NCBI RefSeq assembly: GCF_000816845.1
Contig: NZ_CP006877.1
Coordinates: 2,113,501-2,177,500 of the forward strand
Source: Rhizobium gallicum bv. gallicum R602sp
GTDB lineage: Bacteria; Pseudomonadota; Alphaproteobacteria; Rhizobiales; Rhizobiaceae
Length of the DNA: 64,000 nucleotides
Direction: 5' to 3'
In this document: positions 37,563-47,175 of the stretch, one piece after another
Layout: every line of letters starts with the position of its first letter
Numbering within the stretch: position 1 is the first letter of the stretch
Notes under the pieces: model-generated
What the model saw: only the letters and a program-made list of their open reading frames with translations
Databases searched by the model: none
Told to the model about the DNA's origin: nothing
Position numbers and translations under genes: made by a program

Positions 37563-37829
37563 ATGAACAAGGATTTCGAAAAGCAGCTTCAGGGATACGG
37601 GCTGACGACCGCCCACATCCTCTACCACCTGCCGGATCACCCGGCGATCCTCCAGACCTACATCTGGCAGGAATATGATCTTGCTCCGGATTTTCCCGAA
37701 ATGCGCGGCTTTCTGAAGTTCTGGCAGGAAAAACTGGACGGCCCGCTGCATTCGGTACGCTACATCCACCGCAAGCTGATTTCGGCAACGGAATGGCGCG
37801 CCCTGAAAGGCGAGTTCATTCTGCATTGA
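37563..37829 (+). CDS. Usg family protein
   Basis: An 88-residue protein matching the alphaproteobacterial Usg family: LQGYGLTTAHILYHLPDHPA, then LQTYIWQEYDLAPDFPEM and FLKFWQEKLDGPLHSVRY. The name comes from a gene upstream of trpF in other bacteria; its function is unknown. It has an excellent -10 element upstream and weak ribosome-site purines (CGAGGCTGAG). It is convergent with the DUF2270 gene, five bases away. Confidence 0.9.
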   Translation: MNKDFEKQLQGYGLTTAHILYHLPDHPAILQTYIWQEYDLAPDFPEMRGFLKFWQEKLDGPLHSVRYIHRKLISATEWRALKGEFILH

Positions 37830-37834
37830 GGCGG

Positions 37835-38560
37835 CTAGACATGCGCTTCGCCACGAATGAACTCGCCTTTGTCGGGTTCCCGGCGTAACACGCCGTAGAG
37901 GATGGCGAGATAGAAGGCCGCCACGAGAGCAATCACCACGAGGCCCGGAAGCGGCCCGAGCACGGCATTGTCGATCACATAGGTCCAGGAATGTGCCTGT
38001 GCCAGCGCGCTTCCCTCGGTCTGCAGTTTCGGCGTCGTGATTTTCAGCGCCCAGGCAAGCAGCATGATGAGATACATCCAGCTGTAGTTGCGTCGCAGCC
38101 GCCGCTGGACGGCATCCGCATAGGTCAGTAGGAAGGTCGGCTTGCGCAGGCTGCTTGCAACCACCGGACCCCAATCGCGCACGGAATTCGCCTCCGGCGA
38201 CAGGATCTGCGCGAAATAGTTTTTTTCGACCTGCCGGACCCGGGCCCGGTAGATATCGAAGAACCGGTAGCGCCTCGCCTCGATCAGCAAAAGCAGCGAG
38301 ATCAGCATTATTCCGAAGAGAAGCACCCCATGATGCGCGGTCGGCGTCGACAGCGAGAGGGAGAGCAATGCTGCGACCACCGTGATCGCCCAGTTCGACG
38401 TCCGGTCGATGCGATCCCGCCAACTCGTCATGCGTCCGAGTTCGCCGCGATAATAGTGCGCGAGCGTATTGGTGATTTCGACCGGCGTCAGCGGCAATGG
38501 CGGCGTTGCCTCCTTCCGGGCGCTCTCGTCAAGGCCGGGCTTGCTGATGTCCGTCGTCAT
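37835..38560 (-). CDS. DUF2270 family membrane protein
   Basis: A 241-residue protein. The N-terminal conserved block is PLTPVEITNTLAHYYRGELG with RMTSWRDRIDRTSNWAIT. Two hydrophobic segments follow at about 70-115 (AALLSLSLS..., LLFGIMLISLLLLIEARRYR). The FFDIYRARVRQVEKNYFAQI loop and two more C-terminal segments complete it. Function unknown. GGGAGGAATGCC precedes the chosen ATG; the frame is open 12 codons further. Confidence 0.88.
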   Translation of the reverse strand: MTTDISKPGLDESARKEATPPLPLTPVEITNTLAHYYRGELGRMTSWRDRIDRTSNWAITVVAALLSLSLSTPTAHHGVLLFGIMLISLLLLIEARRYRFFDIYRARVRQVEKNYFAQILSPEANSVRDWGPVVASSLRKPTFLLTYADAVQRRLRRNYSWMYLIMLLAWALKITTPKLQTEGSALAQAHSWTYVIDNAVLGPLPGLVVIALVAAFYLAILYGVLRREPDKGEFIRGEAHV

Positions 38561-38684
38561 GGCATTCCTCCCTTTCCTTCTTATTGAGATCTCCATTTCG
38601 CATTCTGCGCCTCCAAGGCCGCCATTGCAAAAGGCGGCAAGCCGCCTTAGAGGCTTGCCTGAACTTAAAAAGGTGGTGACGGCA

Positions 38685-39497
38685 ATGGCAAAGAAAATCG
38701 ACGAGGAAGCGCTTGCGGAAGCCTATAACCGCGCCCTTGCCCTCGAAAAGGCCGGTGACATCGACGCTGCCGTGAGGGCCTATGAGGAGGTGCTGGCAAT
38801 CGACCCCGAAGACCACGGCGGCGCGGCCGTCCGCATCGCCTCGATGGGCCGCGGCGAAACGCCGGTCAGGGCGCCGGATGCCTATGTCGAAACCCTTTTC
38901 GACCAGCATGCCGAAGTTTTCGAGGACGTGCTTGTCGAGCAGCTCAGCTACCACGTCCCCATGCTGGTGCGCCAGCGCCTGCAGGAGCTGAAGCTCGACC
39001 GCTTCAAGCGCCTGCTCGACCTCGGATGCGGCACGGGGCTCACGGGCGGCACGCTGCGCGACCTCTGCGAGGAGATGACGGGCATCGATATCTCCGAAAA
39101 CATGGTCGAGATCGCCCATGAGAAGGAAATCTACGAGACTCTCTTCGTGGCCGAGGTCGAGGACTTCCTCGACGACAACGACGAAGAGGCCTTCGATCTC
39201 ATCACCGCGACCGACGTGCTGCCTTATCTCGGCGCCCTGGAGCCGCTATTCTTCGGCGTCGCCGAGAACCTGACACCCGGGGGCCTTTTCATCTTCTCCT
39301 CCGAGACGCTCCCGCCAGCCGACGGACGCCTTTATGCCGTCGGCCCGCACCAGCGCTTCCTGCACGCCGAAGCCTATATCCGCGACCGCCTGACTGCGAC
39401 CGGCTTCGACCTCGTAGAGATGAGCGAAATCAACGTCCGAATGCAGGAAGGTCAGCCAAGTCCGGGACATCTGGTGATCGCGCGGTTGGCCGGCTGA
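38685..39497 (+). CDS. TPR-containing class I SAM-dependent methyltransferase
   Basis: A 270-residue protein. Residues 5-45 form a tetratricopeptide repeat (AEAYNRALALEKAGDIDAAV, then RAYEEVLAIDPEDHGG). A methyltransferase fold follows, with the SAM-binding LLDLGCGTGLTGG at about 107-119, MTGIDISENMVEIA and DLITATDVLPYL. The substrate is unknown; the architecture resembles proteins annotated as predicted TPR methyltransferases. The ATG at 38685 was chosen because the TPR starts right after it and AGGTGG lies upstream. Confidence 0.88.
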   Translation: MAKKIDEEALAEAYNRALALEKAGDIDAAVRAYEEVLAIDPEDHGGAAVRIASMGRGETPVRAPDAYVETLFDQHAEVFEDVLVEQLSYHVPMLVRQRLQELKLDRFKRLLDLGCGTGLTGGTLRDLCEEMTGIDISENMVEIAHEKEIYETLFVAEVEDFLDDNDEEAFDLITATDVLPYLGALEPLFFGVAENLTPGGLFIFSSETLPPADGRLYAVGPHQRFLHAEAYIRDRLTATGFDLVEMSEINVRMQEGQPSPGHLVIARLAG

Positions 39498-39586
39498 CGC
39501 GCACGATCCTTCAAGTTGCATTCGCCAATGAGCATCTAGCCTCCCTGACGCGACATAAGAAATAACGGATCGGCGCGCTGCATCGG

Positions 39587-39651
39587 ATACTTACCCAATC
39601 AGGATACCATCCCTTGCGGCCCGCGCCGCAACCTGATACTTAGCCATTCAG
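39587..39651 (+). promoter_or_regulatory. Direct repeats upstream of the GST-ArsR operon, possible operator
   Basis: ATACTTACCCAATCAG at 39587-39602 and ATACTTAGCCATTCAG at 39636-39651 match at 14 of 16 positions, 49 bases apart. The second copy is 30 bases before the GST start. Since the operon ends with an ArsR-type regulator gene, these are candidate autoregulatory sites. Confidence 0.5.
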
Positions 39652-39681
39652 TAAACTTTCCGGTCACTGAAGGCACCATCC

Positions 39682-40374
39682 ATGTCGCTGGTTCTTTACG
39701 GACATCCCCTCGCCTCCTTCTGTCACAAGGTGTTGATCGCGCTTTACGAGAACGGCACGCCTTTCGAAAACCGCACCGTCGATCTGGCCGATGAACCGTC
39801 GAGCGCCGATCTCTTCCGCTTTTGGCCGGTCGGCAAGATGCCGGTCCTGCGCGACGAGGCGCTGGACAGCACGATCCCCGAGACGAGCATCATCATCGAA
39901 TATCTCGACCGACATTACCCCGGCCCTATCCGCCTGTTGCCGGACGATATCGACCGGGCGCTTCGCGTCCGTCTCTGGGACCGCTTCTTCGATCTCTATG
40001 TGCAGACGCCGATGCAGAAGATCGTCACCGATACCCTCCGGCCGGACGGCGGCAAGGATCCGCATGGCGTGGAAGAGGCACGCGGCACGCATGCAACGGC
40101 CTACGGCATGATCGAGCAGCAGCTCGGCAGCAACCAGTGGATCACCGGCGACAGCTTCACGATGGCCGATTGCGCTGCGGCACCAGCCCTCTTCTATGCC
40201 GAAACGCTCGTGCCCTTCGGCGACGACCAGCCGAAGCTCCGCGCCTATTACGAACGCCTGCTCGAGCGGCCGTCCTTTGCGCGGGTGCTGAAGGAGGCAC
40301 TGCCCTACTTCAAGTTCTACCCGTACAGTCACCAGCTCCCGGAGCGCATCCGCAGCGAAATGCCCGCCGAATGA
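39682..40374 (+). CDS. Glutathione S-transferase family protein
   Basis: A 230-residue GST. The thioredoxin-fold N-terminal domain has LYGHPLASFCHKVLIALYEN (the usual SxxxxKV start), WPVGKMPVLRD and ETSIIIEYLD. The helical C-terminal domain contains GDSFTMADCAAAPALFY, the GST N-capping box region. The substrate is unknown. It overlaps the ArsR-type regulator gene by four bases, so the two form an operon; direct repeats lie upstream. Confidence 0.92.
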   Translation: MSLVLYGHPLASFCHKVLIALYENGTPFENRTVDLADEPSSADLFRFWPVGKMPVLRDEALDSTIPETSIIIEYLDRHYPGPIRLLPDDIDRALRVRLWDRFFDLYVQTPMQKIVTDTLRPDGGKDPHGVEEARGTHATAYGMIEQQLGSNQWITGDSFTMADCAAAPALFYAETLVPFGDDQPKLRAYYERLLERPSFARVLKEALPYFKFYPYSHQLPERIRSEMPAE

Positions 40375-40652
40375 TCATGGAACCTGCCGCCCTCGACCGG
40401 ATGTTTCACGCCTTGTCCGACCGCAGCCGCCGCGGCATGGTCGATCGCCTCGGCCGCGGCCCTGCCTCCGTCATGGAGCTGGCAAAGCCTCTCTCCATGA
40501 CGCTGCCGACAGTGATGAAGCATCTAAGCGTGCTGGAATCGAGCGGCCTCGTGCAGTCCGAAAAGGCCGGCCGCGTCCGCACCTATCGCCTGCAGCAGGA
40601 CGCGCTTGGCCATCTCGATCGCTGGATATCCGAGCGAAATCGACAATACTAA
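40371..40652 (+). CDS. ArsR family transcriptional regulator
   Basis: A 93-residue winged-helix regulator without the metal-binding cysteines of arsenic sensors. The start LDRMFHALSDRSRRGMVDRL and recognition helix MTLPTVMKHLSVLESSGLVQ with wing EKAGRVRTYRL match the subgroup that often sits next to SRPBCC or GST genes. The start overlaps the GST stop (ATGA); a second ATG is two codons downstream. It probably represses its own operon. Confidence 0.9.
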   Translation: MIMEPAALDRMFHALSDRSRRGMVDRLGRGPASVMELAKPLSMTLPTVMKHLSVLESSGLVQSEKAGRVRTYRLQQDALGHLDRWISERNRQY

Positions 40653-40653
40653 C

Positions 40654-41472
40654 CTAACGCGCCGCTTCCTTGCCGAGGATCGCCGCAAGCAGCTTGCCCT
40701 CCATTTCGGCGAGTTCGGCATCGCCGTGCCTGCGCGGATGCGGATAGGGGATCGCCAGATCGAGCGCGATCCGCCCCTCGTCGAGCACGATCACCCGGTC
40801 GGCCAGATGCACCGCCTCGCTGACGTCATGCGTCACCAGTACGGCGGTGAAGCCGAGTTCGCGCCAGACGCGATTGACGAGTTCCTGCATGCTGATGCGC
40901 GTCAGCGCATCCAATGCCCCGAGCGGTTCGTCAAGCGCCAGCACGCCGGGCTTGCTCACCAGCGCCCGCGCCAGCGCCACGCGCTGCCGCTGGCCGCCGG
41001 AAAGCCGTGACGGCCATTCCGACGCCTTCTCGGCAAGCTGCACTTCGGAGAGCACCGCCGCCGCTTCGGCCAGTGCCAACCGCTTCTCCACATTGTCGCC
41101 AAGCCCGACGGCTGCGTTCTCCGCCACGCTCAGCCACGGCAGCAGGCGCGGCTCCTGGAAGACGATGCGCGCGTTCGGCTGGCCCCCCGCACCGGCGGTA
41201 TTTTCGAAGCGCACCTCACCGGCCGTCGGCTGATCGAGCCCCATGAGGATCCGAAGCAGCGTGCTCTTGCCGCAGCCGCTCTTGCCGATCACCGCGACGA
41301 ACTGGCCCGCCGGAATGTGCAGGTTGATGCCGCGCAAAACCCGGTTGCCGCTGAAACTCTTCTCAAGGCCCGTCAGCGTGATCGAAGCGGCACCGGCTTG
41401 CCCAACGGGCGCTTCCGTCTCGTATTCCGGCGCAGCAGCCCCCTGGAAGCGCTCATGCGTGATGACGGTCAT
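40654..41472 (-). CDS. ssuB: Aliphatic sulfonate ABC transporter ATP-binding protein SsuB
   Basis: A 272-residue ABC ATPase. Walker A is GKSGCGKST at 63-71, the Q loop is [13 protein letters not shown], the signature is LSGGQRQRV at about 158-166, Walker B is [13 protein letters not shown] and the switch His is in VTHDVSEAV. It powers sulfonate import with SsuA and SsuC. It is the last gene of the minus-strand set ssuA-ssuD-ssuC-ssuB, 10 bases after ssuC, and convergent with the ArsR gene. Confidence 0.94.
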   Translation of the reverse strand: MTVITHERFQGAAAPEYETEAPVGQAGAASITLTGLEKSFSGNRVLRGINLHIPAGQFVAVIGKSGCGKSTLLRILMGLDQPTAGEVRFENTAGAGGQPNARIVFQEPRLLPWLSVAENAAVGLGDNVEKRLALAEAAAVLSEVQLAEKASEWPSRLSGGQRQRVALARALVSKPGVLALDEPLGALDALTRISMQELVNRVWRELGFTAVLVTHDVSEAVHLADRVIVLDEGRIALDLAIPYPHPRRHGDAELAEMEGKLLAAILGKEAAR

Positions 41473-41482
41473 TGCGTCTCTC

Positions 41483-42319
41483 CTATTTCTGATAGACGGG
41501 GTTCCACGTCAGCGCCCGCCGCTCCAGCGCCCGCGCCACGACATCCGCCACCTTGCCGAGCACGGCATAAATCACCAGCGCCAGCACCACGACATCCGTC
41601 ATCATGAACTCGCGGGCATTGTTCGCCATATGGCCGATGCCGGAGGACGCGGCGATCGATTCCGAAACGATCAGCGTCAGCCACATGATGCCGAGCGCAT
41701 AGCGCAGCCCGACGAAGATCGAGGGCAGCGCGCCCGGAAAGATCACCTTGCGAAACAGCGTCCAGCCGCCCATGCCATAGACCTTGCCCATCTCGATCAG
41801 GTCGCGGTCGACGTTGCGCACGCCGTGATAGGTATTGAGATAGACCGGGAAAAGCACGCCGAGCGAAGTGAGGAAGAGCTTCGATTCCTCGCCGATCCCG
41901 AACCAGAGAATGACAAGCGGGATCATCGCCAGATGCGGAATGGTGCGCAGCATCTGCAACGTCGTATCCGTCAGCTGCTCGGAAATCTTCGAAACGCCGT
42001 TCGCAATGCCGAGCAGGAAGCCGATCGATCCGCCGACGATGAGCCCCGCCAAAGCCCGGCCCGCACTGACGAGAACGTCATGCGGCAACTGCCCGGATAG
42101 CGTCGTCGACCAGAAGGCGACAGCCACATCCGCCGGTGACGGCATGACACGCGAGGCGATAAGCCCTGCCGAAGACGCCGCCTGCCAGGCAAGAATGATT
42201 GCGAGCGGTACCAGATAGGGCAGCAGCGCTTCGCGGCTCGGAAGCGAAAATCGAAAGCGCACCTTGCGGCTCTCCTGCCCGGCGATCGCTCGCGTGAACG
42301 GCGTTTCGAAAACCGACAT
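41483..42319 (-). CDS. ssuC: Aliphatic sulfonate ABC transporter permease SsuC
   Basis: A 278-residue inner-membrane permease with about six segments. It contains the conserved [19 protein letters not shown] start, and [20 protein letters not shown]. The MTRI/EAA-like loop region is [12 protein letters not shown] here: [20 protein letters not shown], with [20 protein letters not shown] after it. It sits between ssuD and ssuB in the operon. Confidence 0.94.
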   Translation of the reverse strand: MSVFETPFTRAIAGQESRKVRFRFSLPSREALLPYLVPLAIILAWQAASSAGLIASRVMPSPADVAVAFWSTTLSGQLPHDVLVSAGRALAGLIVGGSIGFLLGIANGVSKISEQLTDTTLQMLRTIPHLAMIPLVILWFGIGEESKLFLTSLGVLFPVYLNTYHGVRNVDRDLIEMGKVYGMGGWTLFRKVIFPGALPSIFVGLRYALGIMWLTLIVSESIAASSGIGHMANNAREFMMTDVVVLALVIYAVLGKVADVVARALERRALTWNPVYQK

Positions 42320-42344
42320 GCTTATCTCCTTGCGTGCTTTGAAA

Positions 42345-43520
42345 TCAGGAGCCGGAAACGACCTTCAGGTTGCCGCCGTGGCTGCCGCCGCCGAAGACCC
42401 GATGGCGGCCGAAATCGCTCTTGAGGCCGTGGCGCTGCTCCTGGCGCTCGAGCCCGAGTTCGGGAAACAGCAGTTCGGCGACACGGTAGGCCTCTTCCAG
42501 ATGCGGATAGCCGGAGCCGATCACCGTCTCGATGCCGAGGTCCTGGTATTCGCGAAGCCGTGCGGCGACCGTCTTCGGCGAGCCGACCAGTGCTGTCCCG
42601 GCACCGGCACGCACAAGGCCGACGCCGGCCCAGAGGTTCGGCGAGACCTCCAGCTTGTCCCGGCGACCGCCGTGAAGGGCCGCCATGCGCGCCTGGCCGA
42701 CGGAGTCGGACTGCCTGGCGAAACGTTGCTGCGCTTCCTCGATCGTGGCATCGTCGAGCTTGGAGATCAGCCGATCGGCCGCCGCCCATGCTTCCTCATC
42801 CGTTTCGCGGACGATGAAATGCAGGCGGATGCCGAAGCTCACGTCACGGCCCTTCTTGGCCGCGGCGGTGCGCACGCGCTCGATCTTTTCGCCGACCTGT
42901 GCCGGCGGCTCGCCCCAGGTAAGGTACTTGTCGACGCGGCCCACCGAGAAATCGATCCCGGCATCCGACGAGCCGCCGAAATAGAGCGGCGGTCGCGGGG
43001 TCTGGACGGACGGAAAGCCGAGCTGCGCATTGGTCGCCTTGATATATTTGCCGTCGAAGCTCGCGATACCCTTTTCCAGCAGCTCTTCCCAGACTGTGAA
43101 GAACTCGTCGGCATGCGCGTAGCGCTCGTCATGCTCAAGATGGATGCCGTCTCCGGCAAGCTCGCCCGGGCTGCCGCCGACGACGATGTTGAGCAGCACG
43201 CGGCCGTTCGAGATGCGATCGAGCGTCGTCGTCAGCCGCGCATAATAGGCGGGCGAGGCGGTGCCTGGACGGATCGCGACGAGGAACCTCAACTTCTCGG
43301 TCTTGGCCGAAAGGGCTGCGGCCGTCACGAAGGACTCCTCGCAGGCGACGCCCGTCGGCAAAAGCACGCCGGAATAGCCGAGCCGGTCGGCGGCCTGCGC
43401 GATCTGCGTCATGTAGCCGATATCCGGCGCGCGGGTCAGCTCGCCGGAGCCGAGATAGGCCCCGTCGCCGGAGGTCGGGATGAACCACAGGAAATCGATA
43501 GGCTTGGATGAAGCGCTCAT
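42345..43520 (-). CDS. ssuD: FMNH2-dependent alkanesulfonate monooxygenase SsuD
   Basis: A 391-residue TIM-barrel luciferase-family enzyme that splits alkanesulfonates to aldehyde and sulfite using FMNH2 and O2. Family features are [20 protein letters not shown] at the N terminus, [20 protein letters not shown] with the conserved active-site Cys, [37 protein letters not shown] and YFGGSSDAG. No ssuE flavin reductase is present in this operon, so FMNH2 must come from another reductase. Confidence 0.95.
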   Translation of the reverse strand: MSASSKPIDFLWFIPTSGDGAYLGSGELTRAPDIGYMTQIAQAADRLGYSGVLLPTGVACEESFVTAAALSAKTEKLRFLVAIRPGTASPAYYARLTTTLDRISNGRVLLNIVVGGSPGELAGDGIHLEHDERYAHADEFFTVWEELLEKGIASFDGKYIKATNAQLGFPSVQTPRPPLYFGGSSDAGIDFSVGRVDKYLTWGEPPAQVGEKIERVRTAAAKKGRDVSFGIRLHFIVRETDEEAWAAADRLISKLDDATIEEAQQRFARQSDSVGQARMAALHGGRRDKLEVSPNLWAGVGLVRAGAGTALVGSPKTVAARLREYQDLGIETVIGSGYPHLEEAYRVAELLFPELGLERQEQRHGLKSDFGRHRVFGGGSHGGNLKVVSGS

Positions 43521-43555
43521 GGTCGGAAATCTCCTTTGAAAACCGGAAACAGATA

Positions 43556-44521
43556 TCAGCTCGCCTTCGGCCTCCAGACGATATCGCCGGTGGTCAACGG
43601 CTTCGGCACGATGCCGAGCTTGTAGAATTCATCGGCAAGCGCCTGCTGATAGGCTGCCGCATCGTCGGTGATGGTCGTCACGGCGCCGAGATCGGCGCCC
43701 GGCCGCGACAGCGTCACGCGGGTCACCTCAGCCGGCACGCCGGTGATTTCGGAGAGCTCCTTGACCGTATCGTCGAGCTTGCCCTGCGCCGACTTACCGA
43801 CCTTGCCGAGTTCATCGATCACGTCGACGATCACTTGAGCGTTGGCATCGGTGAATTCCTGATTGGCGAGGAAGTAGCTGTATGAGGGAACAATGCCCTC
43901 GGCCGTCGTCAGGATACGGGTCTCCGGATCGGACTCGGCGATTGCAAGATAAGGGTCCCAGATCGACCAGGCATCGATGCTGCCGTTCTTGAAGGCAGAG
44001 GCCGCATCCGGCGGCGCAAGGTCCAGCGGCTGGACATCATCGATCGTCAACCCCGCCTTGCGTAAGACTTTTACCGTAACGTTATGCGCGCTCGACCCGC
44101 GCTTAAACGCAACCTTCTTTCCCTTCAGCTCTTCGAGGGTCTTGATCGGAGAACCCTTGGGCACGAGGATCGCCGAACCCGCCGGGCTGCCACGATAGGT
44201 GCCGACATAATAGAGATGGCCGCCTGCAGCCTGCGCAAAGAGCGGCGGTACGTCGCCTGTCGCGCCGAAGTCGAGCGCCCCGGCACCGAGCGCTTCGAGC
44301 AGCGGCGGGCCGGAGGTGAATTCTGACCAGCTGAGAGAAATGCCGCGATCGGCAAGCCGGCTCTCCAGCGCCCCGCGGCGCTTGGCGAGCGCCAGCACGC
44401 CGTTCTTCTGCCAGCCGATCCGGAATTCGGTGGCTGCAGCGCGTGCGGGTTTGATGGCCGGCAGAACGGCGGCCGCAGCAGCAGCGCCGAAAAGTGCGAG
44501 CGTCTGGCGTCGAGAAATCAT
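43556..44521 (-). CDS. ssuA: Sulfonate ABC transporter periplasmic binding protein SsuA
   Basis: A 321-residue binding protein. The signal peptide begins [17 protein letters not shown], where the twin Arg suggests possible Tat export, and is cut after ARA near residue 28. Mature features are [55 protein letters not shown] and [15 protein letters not shown]. It is the first gene of ssuADCB. AAGGGGAATGCC precedes the ATG. An AT-rich inverted repeat upstream (44593-44611) may control the operon, which in other bacteria responds to sulfate limitation. Confidence 0.93.
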   Translation of the reverse strand: MISRRQTLALFGAAAAAAVLPAIKPARAAATEFRIGWQKNGVLALAKRRGALESRLADRGISLSWSEFTSGPPLLEALGAGALDFGATGDVPPLFAQAAGGHLYYVGTYRGSPAGSAILVPKGSPIKTLEELKGKKVAFKRGSSAHNVTVKVLRKAGLTIDDVQPLDLAPPDAASAFKNGSIDAWSIWDPYLAIAESDPETRILTTAEGIVPSYSYFLANQEFTDANAQVIVDVIDELGKVGKSAQGKLDDTVKELSEITGVPAEVTRVTLSRPGADLGAVTTITDDAAAYQQALADEFYKLGIVPKPLTTGDIVWRPKAS

Positions 44522-44592
44522 GGCATTCCCCTTTCCTTCACGGGCAGCATCATTGAACTGCCGGTTCGTTGCGATAGCTTGATAATGATAAT

Positions 44593-44611
44593 GTCTATAT
44601 ATTATATCGAC
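44593..44611 (-). promoter_or_regulatory. AT-rich inverted repeat upstream of ssuADCB
   Basis: GTCTATAT-ATT-ATATCGAC is an inverted repeat matching at 7 of 8 positions, about 72 bases before the ssuA start. It also contains TATAAT-like sequence on the minus strand, so it may be both a -10 element and an operator. CysB/Cbl-type control is known for ssu operons elsewhere, but this site does not show their sequence clearly. Confidence 0.45.
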
Positions 44612-44797
44612 AATTTTATTTGTAAGTTTTGCCTCCCCCGCAATTTTCCTGACCGGAAAGTGCCCGTTTTGCGGAATTTTATTCCAAAGCACGCGCTTAT
44701 GGATTTTCGCAGGCAGGCCGGACCGGCGTTACTTTGGCTTTCCTGCCGCGGCACTTTCGGCTAATCATGCCCCGAATTCAGGAGAAGGATCTGGCAT

Positions 44798-45667
44798 ATG
44801 GCAAAAGTCGCGTTCATCGGTCTCGGCGTCATGGGCTTCCCCATGGCAGGTCACTTGAAGACGAAGGGCGGCCACGACGTCACGGTCTATAACCGCACGG
44901 CATCCAAGGCTGCGGACTGGGCTTCCAAGTTCGGCGGCAAATCCGCCGCGACGCCTGCCGAAGCCGCAGCAGATGCCGATTTCGTCTTCACCTGCGTCGG
45001 CAATGATGACGACCTGCGTTCGGTGACCACCGGCAAGGGCGGCGTTTTGGAAGGCATGAAGAAGGGCGCCGTGCTCATCGACAACACCACCGCCAGCGCC
45101 GAAGTCGCCCGCGAGCTTTATGAAGCCGCCAAGACAAAAGGCAGCGACTTCATTGACGCGCCGGTTTCCGGCGGCCAGGCAGGTGCGGAAAACGGCGTGC
45201 TCACCGTCATGTGCGGCGGCGATGAAGCCGTCTTCGAAAAGGCAAGGCCGGTCATCGACGCCTATGCCCGCATGGTCGGCCTCATGGGTCCTGCCGGTTC
45301 CGGCCAGCTCACCAAGATGATCAACCAGATCTGCATCGCCGGCATCGTCCAGGGTCTCGCCGAAGGCATCCATTTCGGCAAGCGTGCCGGCCTCGACATC
45401 GAGAAGGTTATCGACGTCATCTCCAAGGGTGCTGCCGGCTCCTGGCAGATGGAAAATCGCCACAAGACCATGAACCAGGGTAAATACGATTTCGGTTTCG
45501 CCGTCGACTGGATGCGCAAGGATCTAGGCATTGTGCTCACCGAAGCGCGCGCCAACGGCGCGAAACTGCCCATCACTGCCCTCGTCGACCAGTTTTACGG
45601 CGACGTCCAGGCGATCGGCGGCAACCGCTGGGATACGTCCTCCCTGCTCGCGCGTCTGGAAAAATGA
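44798..45667 (+). CDS. Beta-hydroxyacid dehydrogenase (3-hydroxyisobutyrate / tartronate semialdehyde family)
   Basis: A 289-residue NAD(P)-dependent oxidoreductase. The Rossmann motif is FIGLGVMGFPMAGHL at 5-19, followed by the signature TVYNRTASKA. The substrate motif is DAPVSGGQAGAENGVLTVM at about 118-136, and the catalytic Lys is in GSGQLTKMINQ. Members reduce or oxidise 3-hydroxyisobutyrate, tartronate semialdehyde or related acids; the exact substrate is open. AGGAGAAGG lies eight bases upstream. It overlaps the next gene by four bases. Confidence 0.9.
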   Translation: MAKVAFIGLGVMGFPMAGHLKTKGGHDVTVYNRTASKAADWASKFGGKSAATPAEAAADADFVFTCVGNDDDLRSVTTGKGGVLEGMKKGAVLIDNTTASAEVARELYEAAKTKGSDFIDAPVSGGQAGAENGVLTVMCGGDEAVFEKARPVIDAYARMVGLMGPAGSGQLTKMINQICIAGIVQGLAEGIHFGKRAGLDIEKVIDVISKGAAGSWQMENRHKTMNQGKYDFGFAVDWMRKDLGIVLTEARANGAKLPITALVDQFYGDVQAIGGNRWDTSSLLARLEK

Positions 45668-46347
45668 TCGGGCCCTCCGCAAGCGCAGCCGAGCTGATCG
45701 CGCATCTAAGGACGCTGCGCTCAAAGGAGAAGATTACCGGTATGAGCCGATTCGGCATTGTCACCGGTAGCGCGCTCGGCATCTCCAATCCCGATCTCCA
45801 GAAAATCGCCCGCCTTGCGAGGAAAAACCACGCCCGCGCGCAGGAGCTCTGGCAAAGCGAAATCCGCGAGGCACGCATGCTGGCGCTCTACACAGCCGAG
45901 CCGGAGAAGCTCACACCCGCCGAAGCCTGCCGCTGGGTAAAGGATTTCAACTCCTGGGAAATCGTCGATTGCGCCGCAGACCTCTTCGTCGAGGCGAGGC
46001 TCGATGACGTGATTTTGCAATTTGCCGCCGACGATCGCGAATTCGTCCGCCGCACCGCCTTCGCCATGATCGCCGGCGCTGCTGTCCACCGCAAGCAGGA
46101 CCCGGACGAGACTCTCCTCGCCTGGCTCCCCTTGATCGAGGCGCATTCCGGCGACCCGCGCAACTTCGTGCGCAAAGCCGTCAACTGGGCGCTACGCAAC
46201 ATCGGCAAGCGCAGCCGCGACTGCCACGCCCCGGCTCTGGCCCTCGCCGAACGCCTTGCCGCAAGCCCCGACAAGATCGCCCGCTGGATCGGCAAGGACG
46301 CCGTCAGGGCGTTGACCAATGAGAAGGTAATGGGGCGATGGACCTAG
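45664..46347 (+). CDS. DNA alkylation repair protein (AlkD-like)
   Basis: A 227-residue all-helical HEAT-repeat protein of the AlkC/AlkD DNA glycosylase superfamily. FGIVTGSALGISNPDLQKIA, then KNHARAQELWQSEIREARML and DFNSWEIVDCAADLFVEARL are the family blocks, and FVRKAVNWALRNIGKRS near the C terminus carries conserved Trp and Arg. AlkD removes bulky alkylated bases such as 7-methylguanine. It starts within the stop codon of the dehydrogenase gene, an odd pairing functionally. Confidence 0.88.
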   Translation: MIGPSASAAELIAHLRTLRSKEKITGMSRFGIVTGSALGISNPDLQKIARLARKNHARAQELWQSEIREARMLALYTAEPEKLTPAEACRWVKDFNSWEIVDCAADLFVEARLDDVILQFAADDREFVRRTAFAMIAGAAVHRKQDPDETLLAWLPLIEAHSGDPRNFVRKAVNWALRNIGKRSRDCHAPALALAERLAASPDKIARWIGKDAVRALTNEKVMGRWT

Positions 46348-46618
46348 GAGCCCGGCGCGTGCGAGCATGGGGGAATGCAACGGCACACGCGACGTTTGCT
46401 ATTTGCAGCATCAGTGCGGCCTGTCTGCGCCGTGAATGACTGATGCGACGCTTTAAGGGTCTTCCGCCCCAAGGACTTGGGCGCACTGGTCTGTGACGAG
46501 CACAAGGCGTAAGGCGGGGCAATGGCAGCATAAAGCAGCAACGTTGCCGGTGCGGCTACTTGGCCGTGACAATAGGCGGCACGTGCCAGCCTTGCTCTTC
46601 CCGCAGCATGGCTAGACC

Positions 46619-47107
46619 TCAATCCTCGCTGGACTTCGCATTGTCCAAGACCATGTAATCAAGCGGCAGCTGCGTGGAATACTTGATCTGCTCCATGGCG
46701 AAAGCCGACGAAACGTCGCGGATTTCGATCTTGGCGATCAGCCGCTTGTAGAAGGCGTCGTAGGCGGCGATATCCGGCACCACCACGCGCAGCAGGTAGT
46801 CGACGTCGCCGCTCATGCGGTAGAATTCGACCACTTCGGGAAAGTCCGAGACGACTTCGGAAAAACGCCTCAGCCACTCCATCGAATGCGTCGCCGTGCG
46901 GATCGAGACGAAAACCGTGACCTTCGTGTTGACCTTCTCGGGGTCGAGGATGGCGACGCGGCGCTTGATCACGCCGTCCTCTTCCATCTTCTGGATACGG
47001 CGCCAGCACGGCGTTGTCGAAAGCCCCACCTTCTTGGCGAGATCGGCAACTGCCAAAGTCGAATCTTCTTGCAGAAGACGCAGTATCTTGCGGTCGAGAC
47101 GGTCCAT
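46619..47107 (-). CDS. Lrp/AsnC family transcriptional regulator
   Basis: A 162-residue regulator. The N-terminal helix-turn-helix is LDRKILRLLQEDSTLAVADL with AKKVGLSTTPCWRRIQKMEE. The C-terminal ligand domain has FVSIRTATHSMEWLRRF and FYRMSGDVDYLLRVVVPDI. It is of the amino-acid-responsive Lrp subgroup with the R-I-x-x-x-E-x-x-G pattern. The target is unknown; no amino-acid catabolic gene is directly adjacent. The 271 bases between its end and the AlkD gene show no confident gene. Confidence 0.92.
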   Translation of the reverse strand: MDRLDRKILRLLQEDSTLAVADLAKKVGLSTTPCWRRIQKMEEDGVIKRRVAILDPEKVNTKVTVFVSIRTATHSMEWLRRFSEVVSDFPEVVEFYRMSGDVDYLLRVVVPDIAAYDAFYKRLIAKIEIRDVSSAFAMEQIKYSTQLPLDYMVLDNAKSSED

Positions 47108-47175
47108 ATGCGAAAGCCCTTTTCGAATTATTTTCTCTATATAACGCGATTCCGGCACCAGAAAAGAATTTTGTT

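Noticed and set aside
46344..46622. 92-codon minus-strand frame between the AlkD-like and Lrp genes
   Set aside because: Composition is mixed, there is no start signal, and it overlaps both flanking stops.
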